Below are positions 32,525-41,985 of a DNA stretch of 49,477 bases, in pieces. The first letter of the stretch is position 1, and the number at the start of each line of letters is the position of its first letter. Made by a program: the position numbers and the translations under genes. Origin of the DNA: Phycisphaerae bacterium (GTDB lineage: Bacteria; Planctomycetota; Phycisphaerae; Tepidisphaerales; Tepidisphaeraceae); the NCBI GenBank assembly GCA_025936175.1, contig JAICTV010000010.1, positions 1 to 49,477 on the forward strand, in the 5' to 3' direction. The notes below the pieces were generated by a model that saw only the letters and a program-made list of their open reading frames with translations, did not search any database and was not told the origin of the DNA.

Positions 32525-33641
32525 ATGATCCACGAGAACCTCTCCGCCTCGATCGAAGACCTCTCAGCCCGGATCGTCGCGATCCGGGACTCTCTTTGAC
32601 TTACCCGGCAAACAGGCAAAGCGAAAAGAGCTGGAAGCCATGATGTCCGCCGACGGGTTCTGGAACAACCAGGACGCCGCCAAGGCGACCGTCGCCGAGA
32701 TGAAGCAGATCAAGGCCGCCGTCGAGCCGGTCGAGGAGCTGCTCCGCAACATCGGCGACGTCAAGGCGCTCTACGAGCTCGGCGAAGAAGCGGGCGACGC
32801 GGACACCATCGCCGAAGCCGACGCGCATCTCGCGGAGCTCGAGAAGCGCTACAAGCAGGTCGAGCTTCAATCGCTGCTCGATGGGCCCAACGATCCGAAG
32901 AACTGCTTCTTCAGCATCCAGTCCGGCCAGGGCGGCACCGAGGCGCAGGACTGGGCTGAGATGCTCCTGCGGATGTACCTCTATTACTTCGAACGCCGCG
33001 GGTGGGACGTCTCGGAGATCGACCGCAACTACGGCGAGCAGGCCGGTATCAAGGACGTCACGCTTCACGTCAAAGGACCCTACGCCTTCGGCTATCTGAA
33101 GGTCGAAGCCGGCGCGCATCGGCTCGTCCGCCCTTCCCCGTTCAATGCGCAGAACAAGCGGCAGACGAGCTTCGCCGGCGTGAAGGTCGTGCCGGAATTC
33201 GAAGTTTCGGAAACCAAGTTCGAGATTCCCGAAACCGACATCGACTTCGTCGCCTTCGTCCGTTCCGCCGGGCCGGGCGGGCAGAACGTCAACAAGGTCG
33301 CGTCTGCCGTCCGAATCACGCATAAGCCGACCGGCATTACCGTGGTCTGCTCCGTCGAACGCAGCCAGCAGCAGAACAAGCGGCTGGCGATGGCGATCCT
33401 CACCTCAAAGATCGAAGCACTCGAACAGGCCAAGCGCGACGCCGAGCTGCGCGAGGTCGTCGGCGATCCCAAATCCATCGGCTTCGGCAGCCAGATCCGC
33501 AATTACGTATTGGATGACCGCCGGGTGAAGGACGTTCGAACCGGCGTCGAGACGAGCAATGTCGAAAGCGTGCTGGATCGCGGCGAGCTGGATCAGTTCA
33601 TTGACGCCGAACTCCGCCGTCGCAAACGCGAAAAGAAGTAG
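32525..33641 (+). CDS. prfB: Peptide chain release factor 2 with +1 programmed frameshift
   Basis: Releases peptides at UGA and UAA. The first 24 codons (ATG at 32525, MIHENLSASIEDL) end in CTT TGA at 32594-32599. Skipping T at 32597 joins the frame CTT-GAC to the main 347 codons, giving 371 residues. Key motifs are SPF (about 204-206) for UGA recognition and GGQ (about 251-253) in SAGPGGQNVNKV for catalysis. The UGA is read by RF2 itself, so the shift autoregulates it. The main frame alone has no ATG with a ribosome site until 32640. Confidence 0.95.
32586..32600 (+). promoter_or_regulatory. prfB programmed frameshift site
   Basis: The sequence GGGACTCTCTTTGAC contains CTT TGA C, the canonical RF2 slip site. 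A GGGA four bases before CTT could act as the internal Shine-Dalgarno, although it is shorter and one base further away than the well-known AGGGGG-TAT-CTT version. Confidence 0.85.
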
Positions 33642-33747
33642 TTGCCAACTCTCGCAGTGCCAGCGGCTTGCGCATTTTCTGGCCGCGGTATCCCGTTTCG
33701 TCCGATAACAGTCACGGGGCAGCAAAAGTCCGGGAAAACCGCTAGTT

Positions 33748-33776
33748 TTGACCCGGATTTTGTCGTCCCATAGACT
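33748..33776 (+). promoter_or_regulatory. Weak promoter candidate before the amidohydrolase
   Basis: TTGACC (33748-33753), 17 bases, then TAGACT (33771-33776). It would place transcription about 110 bases before the ATG at 33893. The 250 bases between prfB and that gene hold no coding region I can support. Confidence 0.3.
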
Positions 33777-33892
33777 AGCCGTCCGGATCGTCGCGCCGCT
33801 GTGGGTCGGCCGCGGTTTGGCCGGGTTCGGATGCCTTGGTCGGTCGCTTGGTGGACGCGGGAGAATGCGTCCCTCGCAGCGCGGGATAACTG

Positions 33893-34768
33893 ATGATCGT
33901 CGATTGCCACACGCATATCTGGCAAACGCCCGAGCAGCTCGGGCAGATGGACCTCGGGGAGATGCGCCAGCTCCGCCCGCGTGCCCCCCGGCACACGATG
34001 GCCAAGTCCGCCTGGCGGAGCATCCCCGCCGCCGACTCCGAACATCACTGGGCACAGACCGCCGCGGTCGACAAGTCGATCGTACTCGGCTTCAAGAGCC
34101 GCTACCTCCGCGCCGAGATTCCCAACCGCTACGTCGCCGAGTACGTCAGCCGCTACCCGCAAAAGCTCATCGGCTTCGCCGGCATCGATCCGACCGAGCC
34201 CGGGGCCGCGGAGGAAGTGAAGATCGCCAAGGAAGACCTTCGTCTCCGCGGCATCACCCTCTCTCCGGCCAACCAGGACTTTCACCCCAGCGACAGCCGC
34301 GCGATGCGCGTGTACGAGGAGGCCGAGCGGCTGTCGATGCCGATCGTCGTCCATCCTTCGGGCCAGTTCACGGAAGAGAGCAAGCTCGAATACGGCCGGC
34401 CGTACCTGCTGGACGAAGTCGCACGGACGTTCCCGAAATTGCGACTCATCATCGCCCAGCTCGGCCAGCCGTGGGTCGATGAGACGATCTGCCTGCTCGG
34501 CAAGCACCCCAACGTCTTCGCCGATGTCAGCGGGCTGCTGTCGCGCGCGTGGCAGGCGTACAACGCACTGGTGAACTGCTACCAGGCGGGCGTGATCGAC
34601 AAGCTGCTGTTCGGCTCGGACTTCCCCTACACCAACGCCGAGGAGTGCATCGAATCGCTCTACAGCATCAACCAGCTCGCGCAGGGGACGAACCTGCCGG
34701 TGGTCCCGCGCGAAGCGCTCCGCGGCATCGTCGAGCGCGATGCGATCGGACTTCTGGGATTGGGATAG
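33893..34768 (+). CDS. Amidohydrolase-2 family (TIM-barrel metal hydrolase)
   Basis: A 291-residue protein. The start MIVDCHTHIW supplies the HxH metal ligands (His6, His8); VVHPSGQF and LLFGSDFPYTN supply the later His and Asp. This is the amidohydrolase_2 (decarboxylase or lactonase-like) pattern, and the reaction is not predictable. The ribosome site is weak. Its stop TAG (34766-34768) directly abuts the palindrome that begins the next gene, so the palindrome may have arrived right at its 3' end. Confidence 0.9.
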   Translation: MIVDCHTHIWQTPEQLGQMDLGEMRQLRPRAPRHTMAKSAWRSIPAADSEHHWAQTAAVDKSIVLGFKSRYLRAEIPNRYVAEYVSRYPQKLIGFAGIDPTEPGAAEEVKIAKEDLRLRGITLSPANQDFHPSDSRAMRVYEEAERLSMPIVVHPSGQFTEESKLEYGRPYLLDEVARTFPKLRLIIAQLGQPWVDETICLLGKHPNVFADVSGLLSRAWQAYNALVNCYQAGVIDKLLFGSDFPYTNAEECIESLYSINQLAQGTNLPVVPREALRGIVERDAIGLLGLG

Positions 34769-34876
34769 GCAAGGAAAAACGAAAAAGGAAAAAGGAAAAA
34801 GGATGAAGAAGAACACGCGCTCACGGACGGCGATCCTCTGCTCCTTTTTCGCTATTCCTTTTTCCTTTTTCCTTGC
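34769..34876. repeat. Polypurine palindrome with tandem arms, family E
   Basis: The left arm, GCAAGGAAAAACG then GAAAAAGGAAAAAGG, is mirrored as CCTTTTTCC repeats ending CCTTGC at 34876, around a 40-base loop. It starts one base after the upstream stop codon and ends inside the signal peptide of the lipoprotein gene. Confidence 0.9.
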
Positions 34877-35438
34877 GGCAGGATGCTCGAGCACGCCCGC
34901 GTCGCTCACCCTGCGCCCCGCCGGCAAGGACACGGTCTTCGCCAAGACCTTCGACCGCGCGTACGCGGGTCACATGGCCGACGGGTCGGATGCGTTCGTG
35001 CTGGTATCCGATGAGGCGCCGGCCGTCCGCGCGGCGAGCAAGTCTGCCGGGCCGATCAAGGCGTCTTCCACGTCCGCCCCCCTTCGGCAGCTCGTCTTCG
35101 TCAAGCTCCTGTGGCGGCCGATGAACGGGATGCGCGACTCCGCCGCCGCCAACGCGTCAATCACCTGGTACGTCATGAACGACGCCGCCGACGGCGGTGA
35201 CGACCTGCTGGTTTATCAGGGCGCCGGCTACGCGACGGTCGATCCCGGTGAAGCGACGACCGGCGTAACAATTCGCTCGGGCGATCTCAAGCCTTCCGCA
35301 TCCCGCGGCTCGCTGAAAGATCCGATCGGCCCGGCGCAGATCAGCGGAAGCTTCGTCGCCGTCAACAACGACGCCCGCGCGCGCGAACTCCTCCAGGACG
35401 CGCGATCCCGAACGGCGATGGTCGCGTCGGGGCAGTAG
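34803..35438 (+). CDS. Lipoprotein of unknown function, repeat-derived signal
   Basis: A 211-residue lipoprotein. The signal has a hydrophobic core FFAIPFSFFLAAGC with lipidation at Cys28. The first 24-25 residues are encoded by the family E palindrome, and GGAAAAAGG in the palindrome gives the ribosome site. The mature part is polar and beta-rich (TVFAKTFDRAYAGHMADGSD, LVYQGAGYATVDPG), with no family recognised. The ATG at 34803 is preferred to the longer frame from 34740, which overlaps the previous gene. Family A copy 6 follows. Confidence 0.8.
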   Translation: MKKNTRSRTAILCSFFAIPFSFFLAAGCSSTPASLTLRPAGKDTVFAKTFDRAYAGHMADGSDAFVLVSDEAPAVRAASKSAGPIKASSTSAPLRQLVFVKLLWRPMNGMRDSAAANASITWYVMNDAADGGDDLLVYQGAGYATVDPGEATTGVTIRSGDLKPSASRGSLKDPIGPAQISGSFVAVNNDARARELLQDARSRTAMVASGQ

Positions 35439-35488
35439 CGCCGCCGCGCCCGCCCGTCGTTGGAAGAATCGCCGGCCCCCGCAGTGAC

Positions 35489-35556
35489 GTCATGCTGGGG
35501 TACTCCGAAGCATCTGCGTGCCCTCACGCAGATCCTTCGGAGTACCTCAGGATGAC
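35489..35556. repeat. Long palindrome, family A, copy 6
   Basis: Arms GGTACTCCGAAGCATCTGCG and CGCAGATCCTTCGGAGTACC within GTCATGCTG and CAGGATGAC ends. It fills the gap between the convergent lipoprotein (35438) and epimerase (35571) stops. Confidence 0.92.
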
Positions 35557-35570
35557 AACCTGGTCCAACA

Positions 35571-36575
35571 TCACAACTGCACCGCTTCCACCCCCGCCGA
35601 CAGCGCCATCTTCACCATCTCGTCGTACAGCGCATCCTCGCGGCTGTCGCGCCATGCGCCGCGGCGGCGGATGTCGTCCAGCGTCTGCTTCGCACCGGTG
35701 ACGAAGCCGATTTCGCAGCGGAACTCCGGCACGTCACGCTTGGCTTTCTCCGAAGAATACGCCCCGTGATACTGCGTAATCTCGCGCAACAGCGAGAACC
35801 GCTGCGGATCGTGCGCGACGATCCAGGCCGCCGGCATGAAGATTACGTTCGCCCTGCTGCCGAGCGCGAGCGCCGCCTCGCGATACTGATCGCGCCAAGT
35901 AAAATTCTCATCCCGCGTCGCGTTGTACGCCTGGCCGTAAGTCTTCGGGTTGAGCGCGGCGTGGGCGAAGAGTTTTCCGCAGTCGTCGCGATGCGTGGAG
36001 ACCCACAGTCCAAGTCCGTCCCCGCTGCAAAGCACCGGCAGGCCGCGCTCGATGCGGTCCCACGTCGGCGGGTTGAACTCGAGGTTGTCAATCAACCGCC
36101 CGCCGGGCCCGTATGTGCTGCTCGGGCGGACGATCGTCAGGTTGAACTTCTTCTGCTCGTGTGCCGTCAGGAAAATCTTCTCGCACGCGACCTTGTTCCG
36201 CCCGTACTCGCTGATCGGCTCCTGCGGGAATGTCTCATCGACGCGGACCGTTGCCGGGATCTTCACCCCGTACGTGCAGACCGTCGAGCAGAAGATGAAC
36301 TGCTCGCACCGCCCGCCGAACGCCCGCACGTCGCTCTCGGCTTGCTTGGGCGTGAAAGAGATCATGTCGATGACGACGTCGAACTTCTCTTTCGCGAAAC
36401 GTGATTCGAACGCCGCGAAGTCATCGCGATCGCCGGTGATCTGCGCGATCTTCGACTCGATCGTGCTCGCGCGCCGCCCGCGATTGAACATCGTGACGTC
36501 GGCGCCGCGCGCGGCGAGATGTTTGACGATCCCCGTGCTGATCAAACCCGTGCCGCCGATGATGAGGACGCGCAT
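35571..36575 (-). CDS. NAD-dependent epimerase/dehydratase family protein
   Basis: A 334-residue extended SDR. Motifs are the cofactor site MRVLIIGGTGLIS at the N-terminus, the FCSTVCTYG block and catalytic-type YGRNK. IVRPSSTYGPGGR and FTWRDQYREAA are further typical blocks. It probably acts on a nucleotide sugar or related substrate. The start at 36575 fits the family; the longer frame to 36644 does not. The GH172 gene lies just upstream on the same strand, separated by a palindrome at 36608-36676. Confidence 0.9.
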   Translation of the reverse strand: MRVLIIGGTGLISTGIVKHLAARGADVTMFNRGRRASTIESKIAQITGDRDDFAAFESRFAKEKFDVVIDMISFTPKQAESDVRAFGGRCEQFIFCSTVCTYGVKIPATVRVDETFPQEPISEYGRNKVACEKIFLTAHEQKKFNLTIVRPSSTYGPGGRLIDNLEFNPPTWDRIERGLPVLCSGDGLGLWVSTHRDDCGKLFAHAALNPKTYGQAYNATRDENFTWRDQYREAALALGSRANVIFMPAAWIVAHDPQRFSLLREITQYHGAYSSEKAKRDVPEFRCEIGFVTGAKQTLDDIRRRGAWRDSREDALYDEMVKMALSAGVEAVQL

Positions 36576-36607
36576 CAGCGTGATGATAGCGATCACAGCA
36601 CGCCTCG

Positions 36608-36676
36608 GGAGGGCGGGGCTCGCGCCGTGCCGCGAGCGGTGCATCAGATGCCGGCTCGGCGGGAGCCTCGCCCTCC
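36608..36676. repeat. Palindrome, family F
   Basis: Arms GGAGGGCGGGGCTC (36608-36621) and GAGCCTCGCCCTCC (36663-36676), with one internal mismatch, around a 41-base loop. It lies right at the end of the GH172 gene (36679). Confidence 0.88.
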
Positions 36677-36678
36677 GG

Positions 36679-38853
36679 CTACGGCATCGGTGGCATGACG
36701 CAGCAGTACGCGTCGTAGCGGATTTCGCTCCACGCGCTCGTCGGCGTCGGGCCGCCGGGGAAGAGGGGAATTTCTGTCGGGATTACGTGCAGGCGCAGGC
36801 GGATCGTTTTGTGTCCACGGGTGAGCGCGCGGGTGATGAGAAATTCATCGTCTCGGAAGCGGCGGTTGGACGTCTGCACGTTGTGCTGTGTCGCGCCCAG
36901 CTCCTCCTTCGGATTGGAGTACACGCAAGTGCTGGAGCCCGCGAGGTACCAGGTGCCGGCGGGTTTGAAGTCATCGCTATCATCCGCGGCGATCGACACC
37001 TCCGCGCGTTGGTTGGCGAACTGGTAGTCAAGCTTTCGTCGCAGCAGGACACCCCAGTTGTTAGGCTCCAGCGTCAGCGTGAACTCTGACGTTCCGCGGG
37101 TCGTGCGACCGCTGTCGCGGTGCGAGGGATCGATTTCGCGATTACCGAGATGATCGACGCCGAGCTCGTAGCGCGATTCGATCTCGTACGGCTCCGATGC
37201 ATCGGGCGAAACGTAGCGGTGCTCCTTCGCGCTCACTGCATCGGCGATCTTCAGCGTGTCCGTCTTGATCAAAGACGCGCCGGGAAGGCCGTACCAATAG
37301 GTAACACTTTCGTAATGCTCCGCGGACTCGTTCGTCCCGCCGTGCTCGAGTTGAATCCGCGCGTTACGGCCGAAGGGGAACAGGTCGGCAAGAAGGAAGC
37401 GATACGCGGACTCGATCTTGTCCTCATCGCACTTGGCTTCCTTCGCCGACGGCGCGCCGCAGGGATGGCCGGCAAAGGGGAGCGTCATGTTCCGCCCGCC
37501 CCAGTAATCTCCGCCGCCGCCCCATTCTTCGGTTCCCGTCCCCTGCGCCTGCGGCGACTGGCTGTCGTCGAAGAAGAAGCGCGGGTCGCCTTCGAGCGTG
37601 TTGAGGACGGCTTCGTGCGAGAAGATGAGCGAGGTGCCGACGAACGAGCCGGTCCAGTCGCGCGAGCCTTCGACGTCGCGCGTGTCCAGAAGCACCAGAT
37701 CCTTGCCTTTCTCCGGCGACGGATGATCGCGATACGTTGCGTGGAAGTAGGCGAGGTGATTCGCCGGATCGCGCAGCGCCTCGGTGCGGATCATCCACTT
37801 CACGCGATCGATCGCAGGGCCGTCGTTCTTTAACTCGATGCGGGCGGAGCGAAAGAACGGCATCGGGAAGTTGCACGCGAGCACGACGTCATCGCCCGCC
37901 GTTGCGACGGCAACCGGAAACGATTTGACGAGGAACTCCCGGCCGTCGCGGTTATAAAGCGTGCCGGCGCCGAAGAACAGCGGCAACGGCGCGTCCACGC
38001 TTGGCTCGCGTCTTTCATCCCAGGTGATGCGCAGCCGCACCTTCGCCGCACTCGCTGCCGATCGCTTCGGAAGCACCACCGCCAATTGACGGATCATCGA
38101 CGGGCCCAGTTTCCCGGTCGGCAGCAGGATCGTGGCGTTTGCGGGCAGCCGCTGATCCGCCGCGATCAGCGGTAGATCTTGAAACAGCTGCATGGTGCTG
38201 CCCGGCACCGATCGCAGCAGATCAAGCGCGTCGCGATCCGGCGGCGTCGTGATGTCCCATGACTTGATCGGCTGCGACAGCGCCGCCGCCGGATCGTAGC
38301 GGTGGAAGATGTAATACCCGGTGCCGTAGTGCGTGCGCGAATACTGCATCTGGAATGATTGTTCGAAGCCGATGGGCACCCAGGACAGATCCGCGCCTTT
38401 CGTGTCCGACCACGTCCAGGTCAGCGGCGTAGGCAGCGCGTCTTGTGGAACGAAGAGCGAGCTCGGCGCGGGATGAAGCGGATCCTTCGTGCTCGTTTCC
38501 TCGATGACATGATCAGCGCCGTCGACGATGTAGTGCCACGGGCTGCCGTGCCAGTGGTTGTAGCGGACGAAGTACAGCATCCCAGGCCCGGCGAGATCGA
38601 GCGTGATGTTGCGATCGTCGGCGAGCTGATACAGAAAATGGCTCGCGTCGGCGCCTTCGTTTCCGCCGCGGCGGTCGCAGGTGCTCTGCATGTACGCGCG
38701 GCAGCCGATGCGCTGCAGAGGCCAGCGGTCCCACCGGCGGTAGGCGTCGAGACCGATCGGGATCGTCGGCGGCTCGTCGTTCCTTTTCGGCTCGGTCGCG
38801 AAGGCGCACGCGGCGAGGCAGATCATCGGCAGCAGCAGAGCGATGCGGTTCAT
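36679..38853 (-). CDS. GH172 (DUF2961) family glycosidase, secreted
   Basis: A 724-residue protein with a signal peptide ([20 protein letters not shown]). The DUF2961/GH172 core is visible: [16 protein letters not shown] (about 275-290) with candidate catalytic Glu280, [14 protein letters not shown], and [16 protein letters not shown] (about 438-453) with Glu442/443. GH172 includes difructose-anhydride synthases and alpha-furanosidases, so it may act on fructo- or arabinofuranosyl glycans. The family usually forms oligomers. The cysteine at 16 could be a lipobox, but is not clearly placed. Longer than many members. Confidence 0.88.
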   Translation of the reverse strand: MNRIALLLPMICLAACAFATEPKRNDEPPTIPIGLDAYRRWDRWPLQRIGCRAYMQSTCDRRGGNEGADASHFLYQLADDRNITLDLAGPGMLYFVRYNHWHGSPWHYIVDGADHVIEETSTKDPLHPAPSSLFVPQDALPTPLTWTWSDTKGADLSWVPIGFEQSFQMQYSRTHYGTGYYIFHRYDPAAALSQPIKSWDITTPPDRDALDLLRSVPGSTMQLFQDLPLIAADQRLPANATILLPTGKLGPSMIRQLAVVLPKRSAASAAKVRLRITWDERREPSVDAPLPLFFGAGTLYNRDGREFLVKSFPVAVATAGDDVVLACNFPMPFFRSARIELKNDGPAIDRVKWMIRTEALRDPANHLAYFHATYRDHPSPEKGKDLVLLDTRDVEGSRDWTGSFVGTSLIFSHEAVLNTLEGDPRFFFDDSQSPQAQGTGTEEWGGGGDYWGGRNMTLPFAGHPCGAPSAKEAKCDEDKIESAYRFLLADLFPFGRNARIQLEHGGTNESAEHYESVTYWYGLPGASLIKTDTLKIADAVSAKEHRYVSPDASEPYEIESRYELGVDHLGNREIDPSHRDSGRTTRGTSEFTLTLEPNNWGVLLRRKLDYQFANQRAEVSIAADDSDDFKPAGTWYLAGSSTCVYSNPKEELGATQHNVQTSNRRFRDDEFLITRALTRGHKTIRLRLHVIPTEIPLFPGGPTPTSAWSEIRYDAYCCVMPPMP

Positions 38854-38892
38854 CAGATGCAGGCAACTTTACGAATTGATCGTAGCAGCGCC

Positions 38893-38898
38893 TATAAT
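38893..38898 (+). promoter_or_regulatory. Candidate -10 box of a leaderless folE transcript
   Basis: TATAAT at 38893-38898 lies only seven bases before the folE ATG (38906). With a normal start distance, transcription would begin at or near the ATG. No Shine-Dalgarno is present upstream. A -35 TTTACG lies 19 bases upstream. Confidence 0.4.
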
Positions 38899-38905
38899 CG
38901 CCCCC

Positions 38906-39541
38906 ATGCCAGTCAACGCGCCCGATGATGCCGATCGTTCCGACGCCGTCGAGCTGAAAGACGCGAAAGTCGATCTCCCGCGCATCGAAAAAGCCGTGCG
39001 CGAAATCCTCCTTGCGGTCGGCGAGAACCCGGATCGCGAAGGCTTGCTCAAGACGCCCAATCGCGTCGCACGTGCGTACGGCGAGCTGATGGCGGGGCTG
39101 CAGGATGAACCGCGGCGGCACCTCAAGACGGTCTTTCGCGAGCGGTACGACGAAGTCGTTCTGCTGCGCGACATCGAGTTTCACTCACTCTGCGAGCACC
39201 ACCTGCTGCCGTTCACGGGCCGCGCGCACGTCGCCTATCTGCCGGACGGGAAGGTCGTGGGCCTGAGCAAACTCGCGCGGCTGGTCGAAGGCTACGCACG
39301 CCGGCCGCAGGTGCAGGAGCGGCTGACCACGCAGATCGCCGATGCGCTGATGGAAGAGCTCAACCCGATCGGTGCGGCCTGCGTCATCGAAGCAACCCAC
39401 ACCTGCATGACGATCCGCGGCGCGAAAAAGCACGGCAGCACGATGGTCACCAGCGCGCTGCGCGGCATCTTCAAGGAAAACCCGTCGAGTCGCAGCGAGA
39501 TCCTTTCGCTCATGCACTACGGCGACGGCATGAAGGCATGA
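38906..39541 (+). CDS. folE: GTP cyclohydrolase I
   Basis: Converts GTP to dihydroneopterin triphosphate in folate synthesis. The 211-residue protein has the zinc ligands Cys96 and His99 in [10 protein letters not shown] and Cys167 in [29 protein letters not shown] and [20 protein letters not shown] are standard blocks. The ATG at 38906 is adopted because of its short N-terminal extension; the ORF from 38843 runs antisense to the GH172 5' end. It is divergent from GH172. Confidence 0.96.
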   Translation: MPVNAPDDADRSDAVELKDAKVDLPRIEKAVREILLAVGENPDREGLLKTPNRVARAYGELMAGLQDEPRRHLKTVFRERYDEVVLLRDIEFHSLCEHHLLPFTGRAHVAYLPDGKVVGLSKLARLVEGYARRPQVQERLTTQIADALMEELNPIGAACVIEATHTCMTIRGAKKHGSTMVTSALRGIFKENPSSRSEILSLMHYGDGMKA

Positions 39542-39568
39542 TCCGCCCACCGACTGCGCGATGATGAG

Positions 39569-41356
39569 ATGAGTCCGACCTTCCGCCGAGTCGCGGTGTT
39601 GCTGCTGCTCGTGGTGGGCGTGCAGCTCTGGCTCGTGATCGGGCGCGGGGAGTACGGCGCCGCGCCGACGATCTGGGTGATGACGCCGCTGATCGCCATC
39701 GCGTCGCTGCCCCCGGTGTTTCGGCGAACAACTCGTGCGATCGATCGACTGCGTCAGCTCTCACCGCGCGGGCGGGCGGTCGGCGCGGCCGTCGTCTTCG
39801 TCGTCGCTGCCGCGTTCTTCATCTGGTCGGGCGCGATGCAGGGTCGCGAGCCGTTTCCGAAGATTCACGACGAGTACATGCACATGCTGCAGGTGCGGAT
39901 GCTCTCGCGCGGGCGGCTGTGGATGCCGCAGCATCCCTGCGCGGATTCGTTCGAGTCGTTCCACATCTTCGTCAAGCCGGTCTACGCGTCGATCTACTTC
40001 CCCGGCACCGCCCTGCTTTATCTGCCGGTCGATTGGCTGAAGCTGCACTACTGGCTCATGCCCGCGATGGTCGCGGGCGCGTGCACGGCGATGTTCTTCC
40101 TGATCGTCTGCGACCTGATGGACGGCGTGTATGCGATGCTCGCCGCGCTGCTGCTGATGTCACTGACGCAGTTCCGTTACGTGTCGCTGATCGTCATCTC
40201 ACACAGCGTGATGGTGCTGCTCGGGCTGCTCATCATCTGGGCGTGGCTGCGCTGGCGCGAGCGGCCGACGCTGGCGTGGGCGGCGGTGATCGGATTTCTC
40301 GGCGGATGGGCCGCGATCACGCGACCGGTCGATGCGCTCTGCTACGCGCTGCCGATCGGCGCGGGCATGCTCTGGACGATCCGCCGGCGGACGGTCGGCG
40401 AGATCGCGCAGGCGGTCGGCATCATCGTCGCCTGCGCGCTGCCGTTCCTCTCGCTGCAACTCCTCTTCAACCGCGGCGTGACGGGGAACTTCTTCGAGAC
40501 GCCGTACCACCGCTACTGCGAGCTGTTCACGCCGCAAATGACCTTTGGGTTTCATCAATACGATCCGGACGCCCGCCCGCAGACGACGTTGTTGCAGCGG
40601 TTGAAATACTACCAGGAGTTCACGGTATCGGCGGCGCAGGAGCACCAGCCGCGGCGGCTGTGGAAAACATGGACGCAGGACCGCTTCCCGCGGATCGCGC
40701 GTTATTCGCTGCCGTGCGAGCTGATGCTGATCGCGTTCCCGATCGGTTTGCTCGGGCTTCGGGGGCAACGGTGGATCTTCGTCGCGTTCATCGTGCTGTT
40801 CGTGGCGCTCTACGCGTTCTTCGCGTACCTGCTGGCGCATTACATCGTGCTGGTCGCGCCGGCGGTGATCGTCGTCACGCTGATCGGCGTGGAGACGCTC
40901 TGCGAGACGTTTCCGCGCGCGCGGTCGTGGCTCGTTACACTGACCAGCGCGATCATCGTCGCGTTCTCGCTGCGCGCCATGCCGCAGCTCAACCGGCTGA
41001 TGCGAGATGATCCCTACAGCTTCCCGAGCATCACCTTCGATCGCCGCCTGCCGACGCTGGTGAAGACGCCGGCGATCGTCCTGTATCACTTCAACGAGGA
41101 AGACAACGCGCACGGCGAGCCGGTTTACAACATCGACGTGCTCTGGCCGGATGACGCCCCGATCATCCGCGCGCAGGATCGCGACGCCGCCACGAATCTT
41201 GCGCTCTTCCGTTATTACGCGCAGCGGCAGCCGGATCGGACGGTCTATTGGGCGGATCGCACGGCCCTTTCAAAAGGAGATTACCGCCCGAAAGAGCTCG
41301 GCCGTGTGAGCGATCTCGCCAACGGCGCGTATAATCCAACGCAACACCAACACTGA
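39569..41356 (+). CDS. GT-C type polytopic glycosyltransferase
   Basis: A 595-residue membrane protein with about ten to twelve hydrophobic helices. The first loop holds the acidic pair Asp101-Glu102 in KIHDEYMHMLQVRMLSRG, which matches GT-C enzymes (ArnT/PMT/GT39-like) that use polyprenyl-phosphate sugars. It probably mannosylates or otherwise modifies lipids or proteins across the membrane. The large C-terminal tail is soluble. No undecaprenyl-sugar gene lies in direct contact, but a WecA-like enzyme is 3 kb downstream. Confidence 0.82.
   Translation: MSPTFRRVAVLLLLVVGVQLWLVIGRGEYGAAPTIWVMTPLIAIASLPPVFRRTTRAIDRLRQLSPRGRAVGAAVVFVVAAAFFIWSGAMQGREPFPKIHDEYMHMLQVRMLSRGRLWMPQHPCADSFESFHIFVKPVYASIYFPGTALLYLPVDWLKLHYWLMPAMVAGACTAMFFLIVCDLMDGVYAMLAALLLMSLTQFRYVSLIVISHSVMVLLGLLIIWAWLRWRERPTLAWAAVIGFLGGWAAITRPVDALCYALPIGAGMLWTIRRRTVGEIAQAVGIIVACALPFLSLQLLFNRGVTGNFFETPYHRYCELFTPQMTFGFHQYDPDARPQTTLLQRLKYYQEFTVSAAQEHQPRRLWKTWTQDRFPRIARYSLPCELMLIAFPIGLLGLRGQRWIFVAFIVLFVALYAFFAYLLAHYIVLVAPAVIVVTLIGVETLCETFPRARSWLVTLTSAIIVAFSLRAMPQLNRLMRDDPYSFPSITFDRRLPTLVKTPAIVLYHFNEEDNAHGEPVYNIDVLWPDDAPIIRAQDRDAATNLALFRYYAQRQPDRTVYWADRTALSKGDYRPKELGRVSDLANGAYNPTQHQH
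41330..41335 (+). promoter_or_regulatory. Candidate -10 box of the TPR-YggX gene
   Basis: TATAAT at 41330-41335, near the end of the GT-C gene and 38 bases before the next GTG. No convincing -35 is seen. Confidence 0.35.
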
Positions 41357-41372
41357 CCGGAGTGGACAAAAA

Positions 41373-41972
41373 GTGGCAGAGACTGCAGCAGGACAAATCG
41401 AGCGCTATCGCGCGATGGCCGAAAGCGATCCGAACAACGAGATCGCGCATTTTTCCCTGGGTCGAGCACTGCTTGATGCGGGCGAAGCCGCCGAGGCCGC
41501 CAAATCATTCCAGCGCGTGCTCGCGCTCAATCCGAACATCTCCAAGGCGTATCAACTGCTCGGCGACGCGCAGCTCAAAACGGGTCATCGCGATTACGCG
41601 ATTCAGACGCTGACCGAAGGCGTCAACGTCGCCCACCGCCGCGGCGATCTGATGCCGAAGAACGAGATGATCAAGACGCTGCAGGATCTCGGCGCGCCGG
41701 TTCCGCAGTTCGCCGACCCATTAACGGCGACGGTCAGCGCGGGCGAAATTCTTTGCAAGCGTCACGGAGGCGTCGGCCCCAAGCTCGAGAAGCCGCCGAT
41801 GCGCAACGCCTTCGGCCAGGAAATCTACGAGAACATTTGCGCCAATTGCTGGAAGGAAGCGATCGCGTTCGGCACAAAAGTGATCAACGAATTGCGCCTC
41901 CCGCTCGCCGATCCGCAGGCGCAGAAGATGTGGGATCAGCACATCCGCGACTTCCTGAATCTCAAACAATGA
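41373..41972 (+). CDS. TPR protein fused to a YggX-like iron-trafficking domain
   Basis: A 199-residue protein. Residues 20-85 are two or three TPRs (IAHFSLGRALLDAGEAAEAA). Residues 126-199 resemble YggX, the Fe(II)-trafficking and oxidative-damage-protection protein: CKRHGGVGPKLEKPP with the conserved Cys128, then FGQEIYENIC, INELRLPLADPQAQKMW and a short end. The fusion of TPR to YggX is not one I recognise. The start is GTG at 41373, with CCGGAG about ten bases upstream. Family A copy 7 follows the stop. Confidence 0.78.
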   Translation: MAETAAGQIERYRAMAESDPNNEIAHFSLGRALLDAGEAAEAAKSFQRVLALNPNISKAYQLLGDAQLKTGHRDYAIQTLTEGVNVAHRRGDLMPKNEMIKTLQDLGAPVPQFADPLTATVSAGEILCKRHGGVGPKLEKPPMRNAFGQEIYENICANCWKEAIAFGTKVINELRLPLADPQAQKMWDQHIRDFLNLKQ

Positions 41973-41985
41973 AACTCCGCGCCGT

